Assembly (NCBI GenBank): GCA_021205185.1
Contig: JAJPYB010000009.1
Location: forward strand, 1 to 64,000
DNA length: 64,000 bases
Reading direction: 5' to 3'
Origin: Ruminococcus sp.
GTDB taxonomy: Bacteria; Bacillota; Clostridia; Oscillospirales; Ruminococcaceae
The first letter of the stretch is position 1, and each line of letters starts with the position of its first letter. Below are positions 22,412-30,981 of the stretch, one piece after another. The translations under genes were made by a program, and so were the position numbers. The notes beneath the pieces are model-generated. The model did no database searches and was not told where the DNA came from. It saw only the letters and a program-made list of their open reading frames with translations.

Positions 22412-23158
22412 ATGCTTAGTCCACAGGATATTGCTGAAAAACGTTTTGAAAAGGGTACGTTTGGTTACAAGCCCGAAGACGTTGACGCATACCTTCTTGA
22501 GGTTTCAAAGCTGGTTGAGGCTTTGGTTGCCGAAAATGAAGAAAGCGACGAAAAGATTATAAAGTTGGTTGAAAAAATCAACGAATACAGAAATGATGAA
22601 GAAGCTATTAAGGAAGCTCTTTTAGGCGCTCAGAAGCAGGCTCATCAGGTGCTCAGCGATGCACAGGAGAAGTCTGAAAAGATGATTAACGACGCTAAGG
22701 CTGAGCAGGAGAGAGTTTCTCAGGAAAGCGCTGAGAAGTGTGATAAAATCGTCAGGGATCACAAGGCTAAGTGCGAGAAGATCATTAAGGAAAATACCGA
22801 AAAGACAGAGCATAGAATTAAAGCTACAAAGCTTCAGGCGGAGCAGGAGGCTGAAAACCTCGAAAAGCTAAAGCTTGAGGTTTCGAGGTTTAAGGCTAAG
22901 CTTATTGAGCTTTACAATAAGCAGCTAAAGCTTATAGCAGAGCTCCCTGAAATTTCTGAGGAAGAGATTGAAACTATTATCGAGCAGAAGGAAGCAGAAG
23001 CTAAAAAGCTTGAGGAGAGCAAGGCTATTATCAAGGCTGCTGAAGAGCTTAAAAATGCTCAGCCTGAAAAGACTGAGGAGAGCTTCCACTACGAGGGAAA
23101 TACATATTCGCCTGATGATATACATTTCGACGATTTGAAATTTGGAAAAAACAACTAA
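22412..23158 (+). CDS. divIVA: DivIVA-domain protein
   Basis: DivIVA binds negatively curved membrane at poles and septa and recruits division proteins. The N-terminal lipid-binding domain (residues 1-40, MLSPQDIAEKRFEKGTFGYKPEDVDAYLLEV) has the GYKPEDVDAYL pattern. The rest, to about residue 220, is a long coiled coil rich in Glu, Lys and Ala. The tail (SFHYEGNTYSPDDIHFDDLKFGKNN) is acidic and possibly a partner-binding segment. It has 248 aa, with GGAGG before the ATG. It precedes ileS by 18 bases. Confidence 0.94.
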   Translation: MLSPQDIAEKRFEKGTFGYKPEDVDAYLLEVSKLVEALVAENEESDEKIIKLVEKINEYRNDEEAIKEALLGAQKQAHQVLSDAQEKSEKMINDAKAEQERVSQESAEKCDKIVRDHKAKCEKIIKENTEKTEHRIKATKLQAEQEAENLEKLKLEVSRFKAKLIELYNKQLKLIAELPEISEEEIETIIEQKEAEAKKLEESKAIIKAAEELKNAQPEKTEESFHYEGNTYSPDDIHFDDLKFGKNN

Positions 23159-23176
23159 CAGAGGAGTAAACACTAA

Positions 23177-25960
23177 ATGGCACAGGACTACAACAATACT
23201 TTGAATTTACCAAAGACTGATTTTCCTATGAGGGGTAATCTTCCAAAGAGAGAGCCTGATATGCTTTCAAAATGGGATGATGAAAGACTATATTATGAAA
23301 TGGTAAAGAAGGGTGAGGGCAAGCCGACTTATATTTTGCACGACGGACCTCCGTACGCAAACGGCGATATTCACTTGGGAACTGCTCTCAATAAAGTCCT
23401 CAAGGATATTATTGTCAAGTATAAGAATATGAGCGGATATTGCGCTCCGTACGTTCCTGGCTGGGATACTCACGGACTTCCTATTGAGCTTAAAGCAATG
23501 AAGTCAATAGGCGTTGAAAACGGTGCTATTCCTGCAATCGAGCTTAGAAAGCATTGTAAGGACTTTGCTCTTTCATTTGTTGAAAACCAAAAGAACCAGT
23601 TTAAAAGACTTGGAGTTTTAGGTGATTTTGACGATCCATATCTTACATTAAAGCCTGAGTTTGAAGCAAGACAGGTTAAGGTTTTCGGCGAAATGGCTAA
23701 GAGGGGCTACATCTACAAGGGCTTAAAGCCGGTTTATTGGTGCCCTGAATGTCAGACTGCTCTTGCAGAAGCTGAAATCGAGTATTCTGATGATCCGTGT
23801 CATTCTATTTATGTTAAATTTAAGGTAACCGACGACAAGGGAATTTTCTCATCTCTCGGAATTGACCTTGATAAAACCTATTTCGTTATCTGGACAACAA
23901 CTACATGGACGCTGCCGGGCAACCTTGCTATCTGCTTGGGACCTGAGTATGACTATACTGTTGTCAAGGCTTCAAATGGCGAAAATTATGTAATGGCTCA
24001 ATATCTCGTTCCGCAGACTATGGAAGCTGCCGGAATTGAAGAGTATACCTGTGAGGGCACATTCCTTGGCAAAGAGTTTGAAGGAATTAAGACTGAGCAT
24101 CCGTTTATGAATCGACCGTCGCCAATTATTATCGGAGATCACGTTACTCTTGACAGCGGTACAGGCTGTGTTCATACAGCTCCTGGATACGGTGTTGAGG
24201 ACTTCGAGGTTTGCAAGAATTACGACGATATCGGAATTGTTGTTGGAGTTGACGGAAAGGGAGTTCTGACTAAGGACTCCGGAATGTTCGAGGGACTTAA
24301 AACTGAGGAAGCCAACAAGGTTATTGCTCAGCATTTAAAGGAAACGGGCGCTTTGTTTGCACTTGAGGAAATCGAGCACCAATATCCGCATTGCTGGAGA
24401 TGCAAATCGCCGGTTCTTTTCCGCGCGACAGAACAGTGGTTTTGCTCTGTAAACGACTTCAAGGACGACGCTGTCAAGGCGATTGAAGACGTTGAGTGGA
24501 TTCCTGGCTGGGGCGAGGACAGAATAAAGGGAATGGTTATGGATCGTTCCGACTGGTGTATTTCTCGTCAGAGAACCTGGGGCGTGCCTATTCCTATTAT
24601 CTATTGTAAAGACTGCCACAAGCCTATTGTAAATGAAGAAACTATAAATGCTATTTCCGAGCTTTTCAGAAAGGAAGGCTCTGATGCTTGGTATACTCAC
24701 GAGCTTTCTGAATTTATTCCTGATAGCGTTAAGTGCGAGTGTGGCTGCAGCGAATTTGAAAAAGAAATGGACATTATGGACGTTTGGTTTGACAGCGGCG
24801 TAACTCACAGCGCAGTTTTAGAGGAGCGTGATGAGCTTTCAAGTCCTGCCGACCTTTACCTCGAGGGTGCAGACCAGTACAGAGGCTGGTTCCAGTCGTC
24901 ATTGCTGACAAGCGTTGTCTGCAACGGCAGAGCGCCTTATAAGGCGGTTTGTACGCATGGATGGGTTGTTGACGGCCAGGGCAAGACAATGCACAAATCA
25001 CTCGGCAACGGAATTGAGCCAAGCGAAATTACAGAAAAGTACGGAGCTGACATATTAAGACTATGGGTCACTTCAAGCGATTATCATTCCGATATCAGAA
25101 TTTCTAACGATATTCTTTCTCAGCTTTCCGATGCATATAAGAAAATCAGAAATACAGCCAGATTTATTTTAGGAAATATTGGCGATTTTGATATTGATAA
25201 GGACGCAGTTTGCGAGTGTAAGCTAAGCGACCTTGACAAGTGGGCACTTTATAAGCTCGACGAGCTGATTGACAAGGCAAATGTCGCATATAATGCTTTT
25301 GATTTTCATATTGTTTTCCACGCAATTCACAACTTCTGCGTGACGGATATGTCAAACTTCTATCTTGATATTGTCAAGGACAGATTGTATTGCGAAAAGG
25401 CTGACAGTCTTTCAAGACGTGCGGTTCAAACTGTTATGTATAAGATATTATCCGCAATTTCTCGTCTGGTAGCGCCGATTCTATCTTTTACAGCTGATGA
25501 GATCTGGAGCTATATCCCTCATTCTTCGAGCGATAACACGCAGAGCATTTTCTTAAACGATATGCCTGAAAAGTCAGGAATTGAGGTAACTGACGAGTTT
25601 AAGGAAAAGTGGAGCCTGATTTACGAGCTTCGTGACGAGGTTAAAAAGGCGCTTGAAATCAAGCGTAACGATAAGGTAATAGGCAAGTCGCTTGAAGCTG
25701 ATGTAGAGATTTACGCTGATGGTGAAATGTTTGATAAAATTAGCGCGCTTTCGGATATTTTGCCTGAAATCTTTATCGTTTCAAGAGTTGAGGTTTTAAA
25801 CGGCGAGGGAGAATTTAAGGGCGATATGGAAGGCGTTTCCATAAGCGTTAAAAAGGCGTCAGGCGAGAAGTGCGAAAGATGCTGGATATACTCCGACGAT
25901 GTTGGCAAAAATAGCGAGCATCCAACGCTTTGTGCAAGATGCGCAGGCGTCGTTGAATAG
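23177..25960 (+). CDS. ileS: Isoleucyl-tRNA synthetase
   Basis: IleRS charges tRNA-Ile and edits misactivated valine. It has 927 aa. HIGH is seen in PPYANGDIHLGTALNKVLKD (about residue 57), the CP1 editing domain spans roughly 200-400 (TTTTWTLPGNLAI, TAPGYGVEDFEV), and the KMSKS loop reads GKTMHKSLGN near residue 600. The C-terminal zinc finger CERCWIYSDDVG then HPTLCARC is present, as in the eubacterial type. It sits directly after divIVA, as in many Firmicutes. No T-box fits in the 18-base gap, so it depends on the upstream operon. Confidence 0.97.
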   Translation: MAQDYNNTLNLPKTDFPMRGNLPKREPDMLSKWDDERLYYEMVKKGEGKPTYILHDGPPYANGDIHLGTALNKVLKDIIVKYKNMSGYCAPYVPGWDTHGLPIELKAMKSIGVENGAIPAIELRKHCKDFALSFVENQKNQFKRLGVLGDFDDPYLTLKPEFEARQVKVFGEMAKRGYIYKGLKPVYWCPECQTALAEAEIEYSDDPCHSIYVKFKVTDDKGIFSSLGIDLDKTYFVIWTTTTWTLPGNLAICLGPEYDYTVVKASNGENYVMAQYLVPQTMEAAGIEEYTCEGTFLGKEFEGIKTEHPFMNRPSPIIIGDHVTLDSGTGCVHTAPGYGVEDFEVCKNYDDIGIVVGVDGKGVLTKDSGMFEGLKTEEANKVIAQHLKETGALFALEEIEHQYPHCWRCKSPVLFRATEQWFCSVNDFKDDAVKAIEDVEWIPGWGEDRIKGMVMDRSDWCISRQRTWGVPIPIIYCKDCHKPIVNEETINAISELFRKEGSDAWYTHELSEFIPDSVKCECGCSEFEKEMDIMDVWFDSGVTHSAVLEERDELSSPADLYLEGADQYRGWFQSSLLTSVVCNGRAPYKAVCTHGWVVDGQGKTMHKSLGNGIEPSEITEKYGADILRLWVTSSDYHSDIRISNDILSQLSDAYKKIRNTARFILGNIGDFDIDKDAVCECKLSDLDKWALYKLDELIDKANVAYNAFDFHIVFHAIHNFCVTDMSNFYLDIVKDRLYCEKADSLSRRAVQTVMYKILSAISRLVAPILSFTADEIWSYIPHSSSDNTQSIFLNDMPEKSGIEVTDEFKEKWSLIYELRDEVKKALEIKRNDKVIGKSLEADVEIYADGEMFDKISALSDILPEIFIVSRVEVLNGEGEFKGDMEGVSISVKKASGEKCERCWIYSDDVGKNSEHPTLCARCAGVVE

Positions 25961-25991
25961 TTTTTTCGCAAGCTGAGTCAGCTTGCTTTAG

Positions 25992-26028
25992 GGCAATACT
26001 GTGCTTTGTTTGTGCGGTGTTGCCTTAA
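25992..26028 (+). terminator. Possible terminator after ileS
   Basis: GGCAATAC and GTGTTGCC pair (one G-T) within the ileS-lspA gap, followed by TTAATT. A second stem, GCAAGCT/AGCTTGC, lies just upstream. T runs are weak. Confidence 0.45.
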
Positions 26029-26047
26029 TTCGGGAGGTAAAGGGTAA

Positions 26048-26539
26048 ATGGTAGTTCTATCCGTTGTGCTTCTGGTTGTGCTAATTGCAATCGATCAGAT
26101 AACGAAAGCTTTGGTGAATACATATTTAAGCGTCGGCGAGATAGGATATTCATTTTCTATTGGCAATTTTGATGTTTTTTCTATAACTCACGTCAGAAAC
26201 AGCGGAGCAGCTTGGAGCATTCTTGAAGGCAAAACATACTTTTTGATTGCCGTTGCTTTTGCCGCCATAATTATTGCGTTTTACTTTATTTTCAGAGGTA
26301 AGATTAAATCCTCCGTTGGAATTATTTCTTTAATAATGATTATAAGCGGCGGAATAGGAAACTTAATTGACAGGATAAGGCTTGGCGAGGTAATAGACTT
26401 TATAAAGACTGATTTTATTACGTTTCCTGTGTTTAATTTTGCTGATATCTGCGTAGTTATCGGAGCGATTATATTCTGCTTGTGGGTAATTATAAGCGAT
26501 ATAAAGGAAAGAAGAAAAAAAGGAAAGTGCTTCAAATGA
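26048..26539 (+). CDS. lspA: Lipoprotein signal peptidase LspA
   Basis: LspA is the membrane aspartyl protease that removes signal peptides from diacylglyceryl-modified prolipoproteins such as the one at 3148. It has 163 aa and four membrane helices (about residues 1-22, 58-80, 88-105, 130-152). Motifs are NSGAAWSILEG, GGIGNLIDRIRLGEVIDFI and FPVFNFADICVVIGAI, with the two catalytic aspartates in NLIDR and FNFAD. GGGAGG precedes the ATG. Its stop overlaps the start of the RluD-like gene. Confidence 0.96.
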   Translation: MVVLSVVLLVVLIAIDQITKALVNTYLSVGEIGYSFSIGNFDVFSITHVRNSGAAWSILEGKTYFLIAVAFAAIIIAFYFIFRGKIKSSVGIISLIMIISGGIGNLIDRIRLGEVIDFIKTDFITFPVFNFADICVVIGAIIFCLWVIISDIKERRKKGKCFK

Positions 26540-27435
26540 ATGAGCTTGAGTTTGAGGCGTTGCAAAATGACAGCATTCGCATTGATAAATTTCTGTATTT
26601 AAAGCTTGAAGATAAAACTCGCTCGTTCATTCAAAAGCTTATAGAAGAAGAAAACGTATTTGTTTTTGACAAGCCTGTTTCTAAAAACTACAAGCTGAAG
26701 TGCGGCGACAAAGTAAGAGTGCAAATTCCAGATCCGATAGAGCTTGATATCAAGCCTGAAAACATTCCTATTAATATTGTCTATCAGGACAGCGATCTGC
26801 TTGTTGTTGACAAGCCAAAGGGAATGGTGGTTCACCCGGCGCCAGGAAATTATACAGGTACTTTAGTCAATGCTCTGATGTACCATTGCGGCGATAATTT
26901 GTCTTCAATCAACGGCGTTATAAGGCCGGGAATTGTACATAGAATTGATAAGAATACAAGCGGCTTGCTGATGGTTGCCAAAAACGACAGAACGCATAAC
27001 TTTTTAGCCGAGCAGATTAAAAACCACACCTTTAAAAGAGAATACTGCGCTGTCTGTCTGGGGCATTTCAAAGAGGAGTCAGGAACTATAAACGCGCCTA
27101 TTGGAAGAAGTAAAAACGACCGCAAAAAGATGTGCGTTACCAATGAAAATTCCAAGGAAGCTATTACTCATTACGAGGTTTTAGAGGAGTTTGACGGATA
27201 CTCGCTTGTGAAATTTGTTCTCGAAACGGGAAGAACACACCAGATAAGAGTTCATTCAAAGTATATAGGTCACCCCGTACTCGGTGATGATGTGTATTCC
27301 AAGCCGTTTAAAGGATTAGAAGGGCAGTGCCTTCACGCTCAGACGCTGGGCTTTGTCCATCCAAACGGCGAGTATATGGAATTTTCTTCACCGCTCCCGG
27401 GATATTTTACCAATATATTGAAAAGGATTAAATAG
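26536..27435 (+). CDS. RluA/RluD-family pseudouridine synthase
   Basis: This enzyme converts specific uridines in rRNA or tRNA to pseudouridine. The N-terminal S4 domain (about residues 10-75) contains RIDKFLYLKLEDKTRSFIQKLIEE. The catalytic domain has the active-site aspartate in GIVHRIDKNTSGLLMVAKN, plus GRTHQIRVHSKYIGHPVLGDDVY. The start is ATG 26536, overlapping the lspA stop as ATGA; the track start 26482 lies inside lspA. It has 299 aa. The lspA-rluD order is common in Firmicutes. The exact target base is not clear from sequence alone. Confidence 0.93.
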   Translation: MNELEFEALQNDSIRIDKFLYLKLEDKTRSFIQKLIEEENVFVFDKPVSKNYKLKCGDKVRVQIPDPIELDIKPENIPINIVYQDSDLLVVDKPKGMVVHPAPGNYTGTLVNALMYHCGDNLSSINGVIRPGIVHRIDKNTSGLLMVAKNDRTHNFLAEQIKNHTFKREYCAVCLGHFKEESGTINAPIGRSKNDRKKMCVTNENSKEAITHYEVLEEFDGYSLVKFVLETGRTHQIRVHSKYIGHPVLGDDVYSKPFKGLEGQCLHAQTLGFVHPNGEYMEFSSPLPGYFTNILKRIK

Positions 27436-27438
27436 TAG

Positions 27439-28278
27439 ATGTTTGAAGATATTGACAAGGTTTTGCTTATCACCGATATGGACGGAACTTTTTTAAATTC
27501 TAAAAAAATCCCGTCGGAAGAAAATCTTAAAGCTGTTGAAAGGTTTCAAAAGGCTGGCGGGAAATTCACTATAGCGACCGGCAGAGCTCTTCAGGCGGTT
27601 AAGCTTTATTTTGAATATTTTAACTGCAACTTTCCAATGGTTATGTTCAACGGCGGAATGGTTTACGATTTTGAGAGAGATGTATCTCTTTATGACAGCT
27701 TTGTTCCTGACTTTACAAGGGATATAGTTTTGGATATTTTAAATAAGTTTCCAAAGCTCGGCTGTGAGATATTAGTAAGGTCGAATATTAAAATCGTTCA
27801 GTATAATGATATGGAGGAGTATCACACCAGAATTTGTAAATCAAATCCTGATATAGTTTCGCTTGACGAGGTGCACGAGCCTTGGTACAAGGTTTTGTTT
27901 GCCGACACGGAAGAAAATATCGACGAGGTTCAACGGTACGTCGAAGAAAAGAACTTTGGCGGAGTTGATTTTGTCAGAAGCGATAAATTTTTCTACGAGA
28001 TTTTGCCAACAGGCAACTCAAAGGGAACTGCTGTTTCAAAGCTTCGGGAAATTTGTAATTTATCCGATTATACAATAGTTTGCGTAGGAGATTATGATAA
28101 CGATATTGAGATGATTGAGTACGCTGACGTTGGAGTTTGCCCAAGCAACGCAGTAGAGAGCGTCAAGCGGGCGGCGGATATAGTTTTAAAGCAATCAAAT
28201 GATGAAAATGCTATTGCGGCAGTAATAGATTTTATATTTTCTAAAATAAAAAACGGAGGTAAATTTGATGGACGCTAA
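27439..28278 (+). CDS. Cof-type HAD-IIB hydrolase
   Basis: This haloacid-dehalogenase-superfamily phosphatase has 279 aa. The nucleophile motif DMDGTFLNS is at about residue 12. The Cof cap domain is in the middle (FPMVMFNGGMVYDFE). The C-terminal motif is VGDYDNDIEMIEYADVGVCPSNAVESVKRAADIV. Such enzymes dephosphorylate sugar phosphates or similar small molecules; the substrate is not evident. It starts 3 bases after rluD and overlaps the transketolase N-terminal gene. Confidence 0.9.
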   Translation: MFEDIDKVLLITDMDGTFLNSKKIPSEENLKAVERFQKAGGKFTIATGRALQAVKLYFEYFNCNFPMVMFNGGMVYDFERDVSLYDSFVPDFTRDIVLDILNKFPKLGCEILVRSNIKIVQYNDMEEYHTRICKSNPDIVSLDEVHEPWYKVLFADTEENIDEVQRYVEEKNFGGVDFVRSDKFFYEILPTGNSKGTAVSKLREICNLSDYTIVCVGDYDNDIEMIEYADVGVCPSNAVESVKRAADIVLKQSNDENAIAAVIDFIFSKIKNGGKFDGR

Positions 28279-29137
28279 TTTAAAAAAGCAGCTTAAAGTT
28301 ACGGCTTGTAAAATCAGAATGGGAATTATTGAGGGCGTTCACAGCGCAAAATCGGGACACCCGGGCGGTTCGCTTTCGATAGCTGACACGCTTACATATC
28401 TTTATTTCAATAAGATGAACGTAAATCCCGAAAACCCGGACGACCCAGACAGAGATCGCTTTGTTCTGTCAAAGGGACACACAGCGCCTGCACTTTACTC
28501 AACTCTTGCACAGAAAGGATATTTCAGCACAGAGGAGCTTAAAAGCTTGCGTCATATAGGCGCACTTTTGCAAGGACATCCTTGCATTCAGATTCCTGGT
28601 GTTGATATGTCATCAGGTTCGCTAGGACAGGGTATTTCTGCGGCTTGCGGAATGGCTCTTTCATCTAAGCTTGACGCTAAGGCTGGCAAGCACGAATATA
28701 AGGTGTATACAGTTTTAGGCGACGGTGAAATTGAAGAAGGACAGGTATGGGAGGCTGCAATGTTTGCTTCTCAGTATAAGCTTGACAATCTCGTTGCAAT
28801 TGTTGACAACAACGGACTTCAGATTGACGGTAAAATTGAGGACGTTATGTCGCCGTACCCGATTGTTGATAAGTTCAAGGCTTTTGGTTGGCACGTTATC
28901 GAAATGAACGCACATTGCTTTGATTCTATAGAAGCTGCTTTTGACGAAGCTGACAAGGTTACAGGACAGCCTGTCGTTATAATTCAGAAGAGCGTCAAGG
29001 GCAAGGGCGTTTCGTTTATGGAAAACAATGTTTCATGGCATGGCGCAGCTCCAAACGACGAACAGTACGCACAGGCAATGAGTGAGCTTCAGACAGCGCT
29101 CGATGAGCTTTGCTCTGATGATTGCTGCAACAAGTAA
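28268..29137 (+). CDS. Transketolase, N-terminal subunit
   Basis: This is the TPP-binding half of a split transketolase, 289 aa. The transfer of two-carbon units between sugar phosphates links glycolysis with pentose synthesis. SAKSGHPGGSLSIADTLTYLYF and RDRFVLSKGHTAPALYS are the N-terminal motifs. The TPP motif GDGEIEEGQVWEAAMFASQYKLDNLVAIVDNNGLQIDG is complete. The start is ATG 28268 with GGAGGT 7 bases before. Its partner subunit follows directly. Two-gene transketolases of this sort are common in Clostridia. Confidence 0.95.
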   Translation: MDANLKKQLKVTACKIRMGIIEGVHSAKSGHPGGSLSIADTLTYLYFNKMNVNPENPDDPDRDRFVLSKGHTAPALYSTLAQKGYFSTEELKSLRHIGALLQGHPCIQIPGVDMSSGSLGQGISAACGMALSSKLDAKAGKHEYKVYTVLGDGEIEEGQVWEAAMFASQYKLDNLVAIVDNNGLQIDGKIEDVMSPYPIVDKFKAFGWHVIEMNAHCFDSIEAAFDEADKVTGQPVVIIQKSVKGKGVSFMENNVSWHGAAPNDEQYAQAMSELQTALDELCSDDCCNK

Positions 29138-29153
29138 AGGGGAGGTAAGAATA

Positions 29154-30092
29154 ATGGCTGATGTAATTAAAAAAGCAACTAGAGAAAGCTACGGCGAAGC
29201 GTTAGCTGAGCTTGGCGATAAATATGAAAATCTGTATGTGCTTGACGCTGACCTTGCGGCAGCTACAAAAACAGGCATATTCAAAAAGAAGTTCCCTGAA
29301 AGATTTTTTGACTGCGGAATTGCCGAAGCAAATATGATGGGCGTTGCTGCTGGACTTGCGGCAACAGGAAAAATTCCTTTCGCTTCAACATTCGCTATGT
29401 TTGCGTCTGGCAGAGCGTTTGAAATTGTGAGAAACTCTATTGGATATCCACATCTTAATGTTAAAATCGGTGCAACTCACGCTGGAATTTCTGTAGGTGA
29501 GGACGGAGCTACTCACCAGTGCAACGAGGATATTGCTCTTATGAGAACAATTCCTGGAATGACAATTATTAACCCAGCAGACGACGTTGAAGCAAGAGCT
29601 GCTGTTGAAGCTGCTATTTTGCACGACGGTCCTGTTTATCTTCGCTTTGGAAGATTAGCTGCTCCTGTATTTAACGATAAGGAAACCTACAAGTTCGAGC
29701 TTGGCAAGGGAATTGAATTAACAAGCGGCAATGATATTACTATTGTAGCTACCGGTTTAATGGTTTCTGAAGCTTTAAAGGCGGCAGAAGCTCTTAAAGA
29801 GGACGGCATAAACGCAAGAGTTATCAACATTCATACAATTAAGCCGATTGATAAGGAAATTATCGTAAAGGCAGCTAAGGAAACAGGTAAAATAGTAACC
29901 GTTGAGGAGCATAGCGTTATCGGCGGTTTAGGCTCGGCTGTTTGCGACGTATTAAGTGAAAGCTGTCCGGCTCCTGTTAAGAAAATTGGCGTAAATGATG
30001 AGTTCGGTCATTCAGGCCCGGCTGTTGACCTGCTTAAGCAGTTTGGACTGTGCGCTGAAAATATCGCAAAGACGGTAAAGGACTTTATCTAG
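29154..30092 (+). CDS. Transketolase, C-terminal subunit
   Basis: This is the pyrimidine-binding plus C-terminal half of transketolase, 312 aa. Motifs are DADLAAATKTG, ERFFDCGIAEANMMGVAAGLA, FASTFAMFASGRAFE, GISVGEDGATHQCNEDIALMR and, in the C-terminal domain, IVTVEEHSVIGGLGSAV. The start is ATG 29154 behind GGGGAGGT; the track start 29082 lies within the N-terminal subunit gene. Together the two genes give one active enzyme. Confidence 0.95.
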   Translation: MADVIKKATRESYGEALAELGDKYENLYVLDADLAAATKTGIFKKKFPERFFDCGIAEANMMGVAAGLAATGKIPFASTFAMFASGRAFEIVRNSIGYPHLNVKIGATHAGISVGEDGATHQCNEDIALMRTIPGMTIINPADDVEARAAVEAAILHDGPVYLRFGRLAAPVFNDKETYKFELGKGIELTSGNDITIVATGLMVSEALKAAEALKEDGINARVINIHTIKPIDKEIIVKAAKETGKIVTVEEHSVIGGLGSAVCDVLSESCPAPVKKIGVNDEFGHSGPAVDLLKQFGLCAENIAKTVKDFI

Positions 30093-30139
30093 CATTTTTA
30101 AACTCATAATTTTACGCATTTTAAAGTCGAATATTTATT

Positions 30140-30168
30140 AGCGGCAGCTGCAATCAGCAGCTGCCGCT
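30140..30168 (+). terminator. Strong hairpin after transketolase
   Basis: AGCGGCAGCTGC and GCAGCTGCCGCT form a 12-bp GC-rich stem around AATCA. There is no T run after it, so it may be a terminator of reduced efficiency or an RNA-end stabiliser. Confidence 0.6.
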
Positions 30169-30192
30169 CGGTATATCAATTAAAATACACAC

Positions 30193-30221
30193 TTTACATA
30201 TTTGTGTTTTTGGTGTATACT
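30193..30221 (+). promoter_or_regulatory. Sigma-A promoter of radC-uvrB
   Basis: TTTACA (30193-30198), 17 bases and TATACT (30216-30221) lie 46 bases before the radC ATG. Confidence 0.7.
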
Positions 30222-30223
30222 AA

Positions 30224-30235
30224 GAACATAAGTTC
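30224..30235 (+). promoter_or_regulatory. LexA (SOS) box at the radC-uvrB promoter
   Basis: GAACATAAGTTC is a perfect GAAC-N4-GTTC palindrome placed 2 bases after the -10, over the predicted transcription start. It fits the core of the Bacillus LexA operator (CGAACRNRYGTTYC), though the flanks are not perfect. Confidence 0.7.
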
Positions 30236-30267
30236 AAAGCGCTTGATATTGCATGAACGGAGGATTT

Positions 30268-30960
30268 ATGGAAAATAAAACTACTGGAGAAAATCTTCAC
30301 AAGGGACATAGACAGCGACTAAAGCAAAAGTTTCTGGACAATGGAATTGAAGCTTTGAATGCACACGAAGTGCTGGAGCTGCTGCTTTTTTATACTATTC
30401 CTCTCAAAAATACCAACGACATAGCTCACGAGCTTATTAACCGTTTTGGTAGCCTTACTGCAGTTTTTGACGCACCTGTCAGCTCTCTTTGCGAGGTTAA
30501 AAACATCAGCGAAAATTCCGCCGTTTTGCTAAAGCTGATTCCTCAGCTTTTGAGATATTATCAATCTTCTCCTGATGTTAATCAGTCGATGAAGGATATA
30601 AACTATGTTAAAAGATATTTTACTGCGCTTTATATAGGCGTAAAGGATGAGGAGTTTAAAGTCTGCTGTCTTGACAATAATCTACAGGTTATTGCCTGTA
30701 ATACCTTGTCTGTTGGAAGCGCAAGAGAGGTGCCTATTGATGCTAGAATGGTTGCTAAGGCTGCCTTTGAAGCAAATTCTCAATGGGTGATTATAGCTCA
30801 TAATCATCCTGACGCTTCTCCTAATCCTTCGCAGGAGGACATTAAGCTGACTTCAGATATTGCTGGTGCATTAAATTCCATTGGCATAGAGGTGCTTGAC
30901 CACATTATCGTTGGCAAGGGTAGCGTATATTCTATGAAGGATTATGGCATAATTGATTAA
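30268..30960 (+). CDS. radC: RadC family (JAB domain) protein
   Basis: RadC/UPF0758 is a conserved protein once linked to repair, whose real role is uncertain. It has 230 aa with the ATG at 30268, 4 bases after GGAGG. The N-terminal helix-hairpin-helix-like region (about 20-80) includes EVLELLLFYTIPLKNTNDIAHELINRFGSLTAVFDA. The C-terminal JAB metalloprotease-like domain has the metal motif HNHPDASPNPSQED. It lies behind an SOS-type operator and is followed 21 bases later by uvrB. Confidence 0.92.
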   Translation: MENKTTGENLHKGHRQRLKQKFLDNGIEALNAHEVLELLLFYTIPLKNTNDIAHELINRFGSLTAVFDAPVSSLCEVKNISENSAVLLKLIPQLLRYYQSSPDVNQSMKDINYVKRYFTALYIGVKDEEFKVCCLDNNLQVIACNTLSVGSAREVPIDARMVAKAAFEANSQWVIIAHNHPDASPNPSQEDIKLTSDIAGALNSIGIEVLDHIIVGKGSVYSMKDYGIID

Positions 30961-30981
30961 ATCTGAATTTTGGTGAAAGGT

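Noticed and set aside
24335-24808. 157-aa minus-strand ORF within ileS
   Set aside because: Fully antisense to a clear synthetase gene, with no recognisable domain or start signal.
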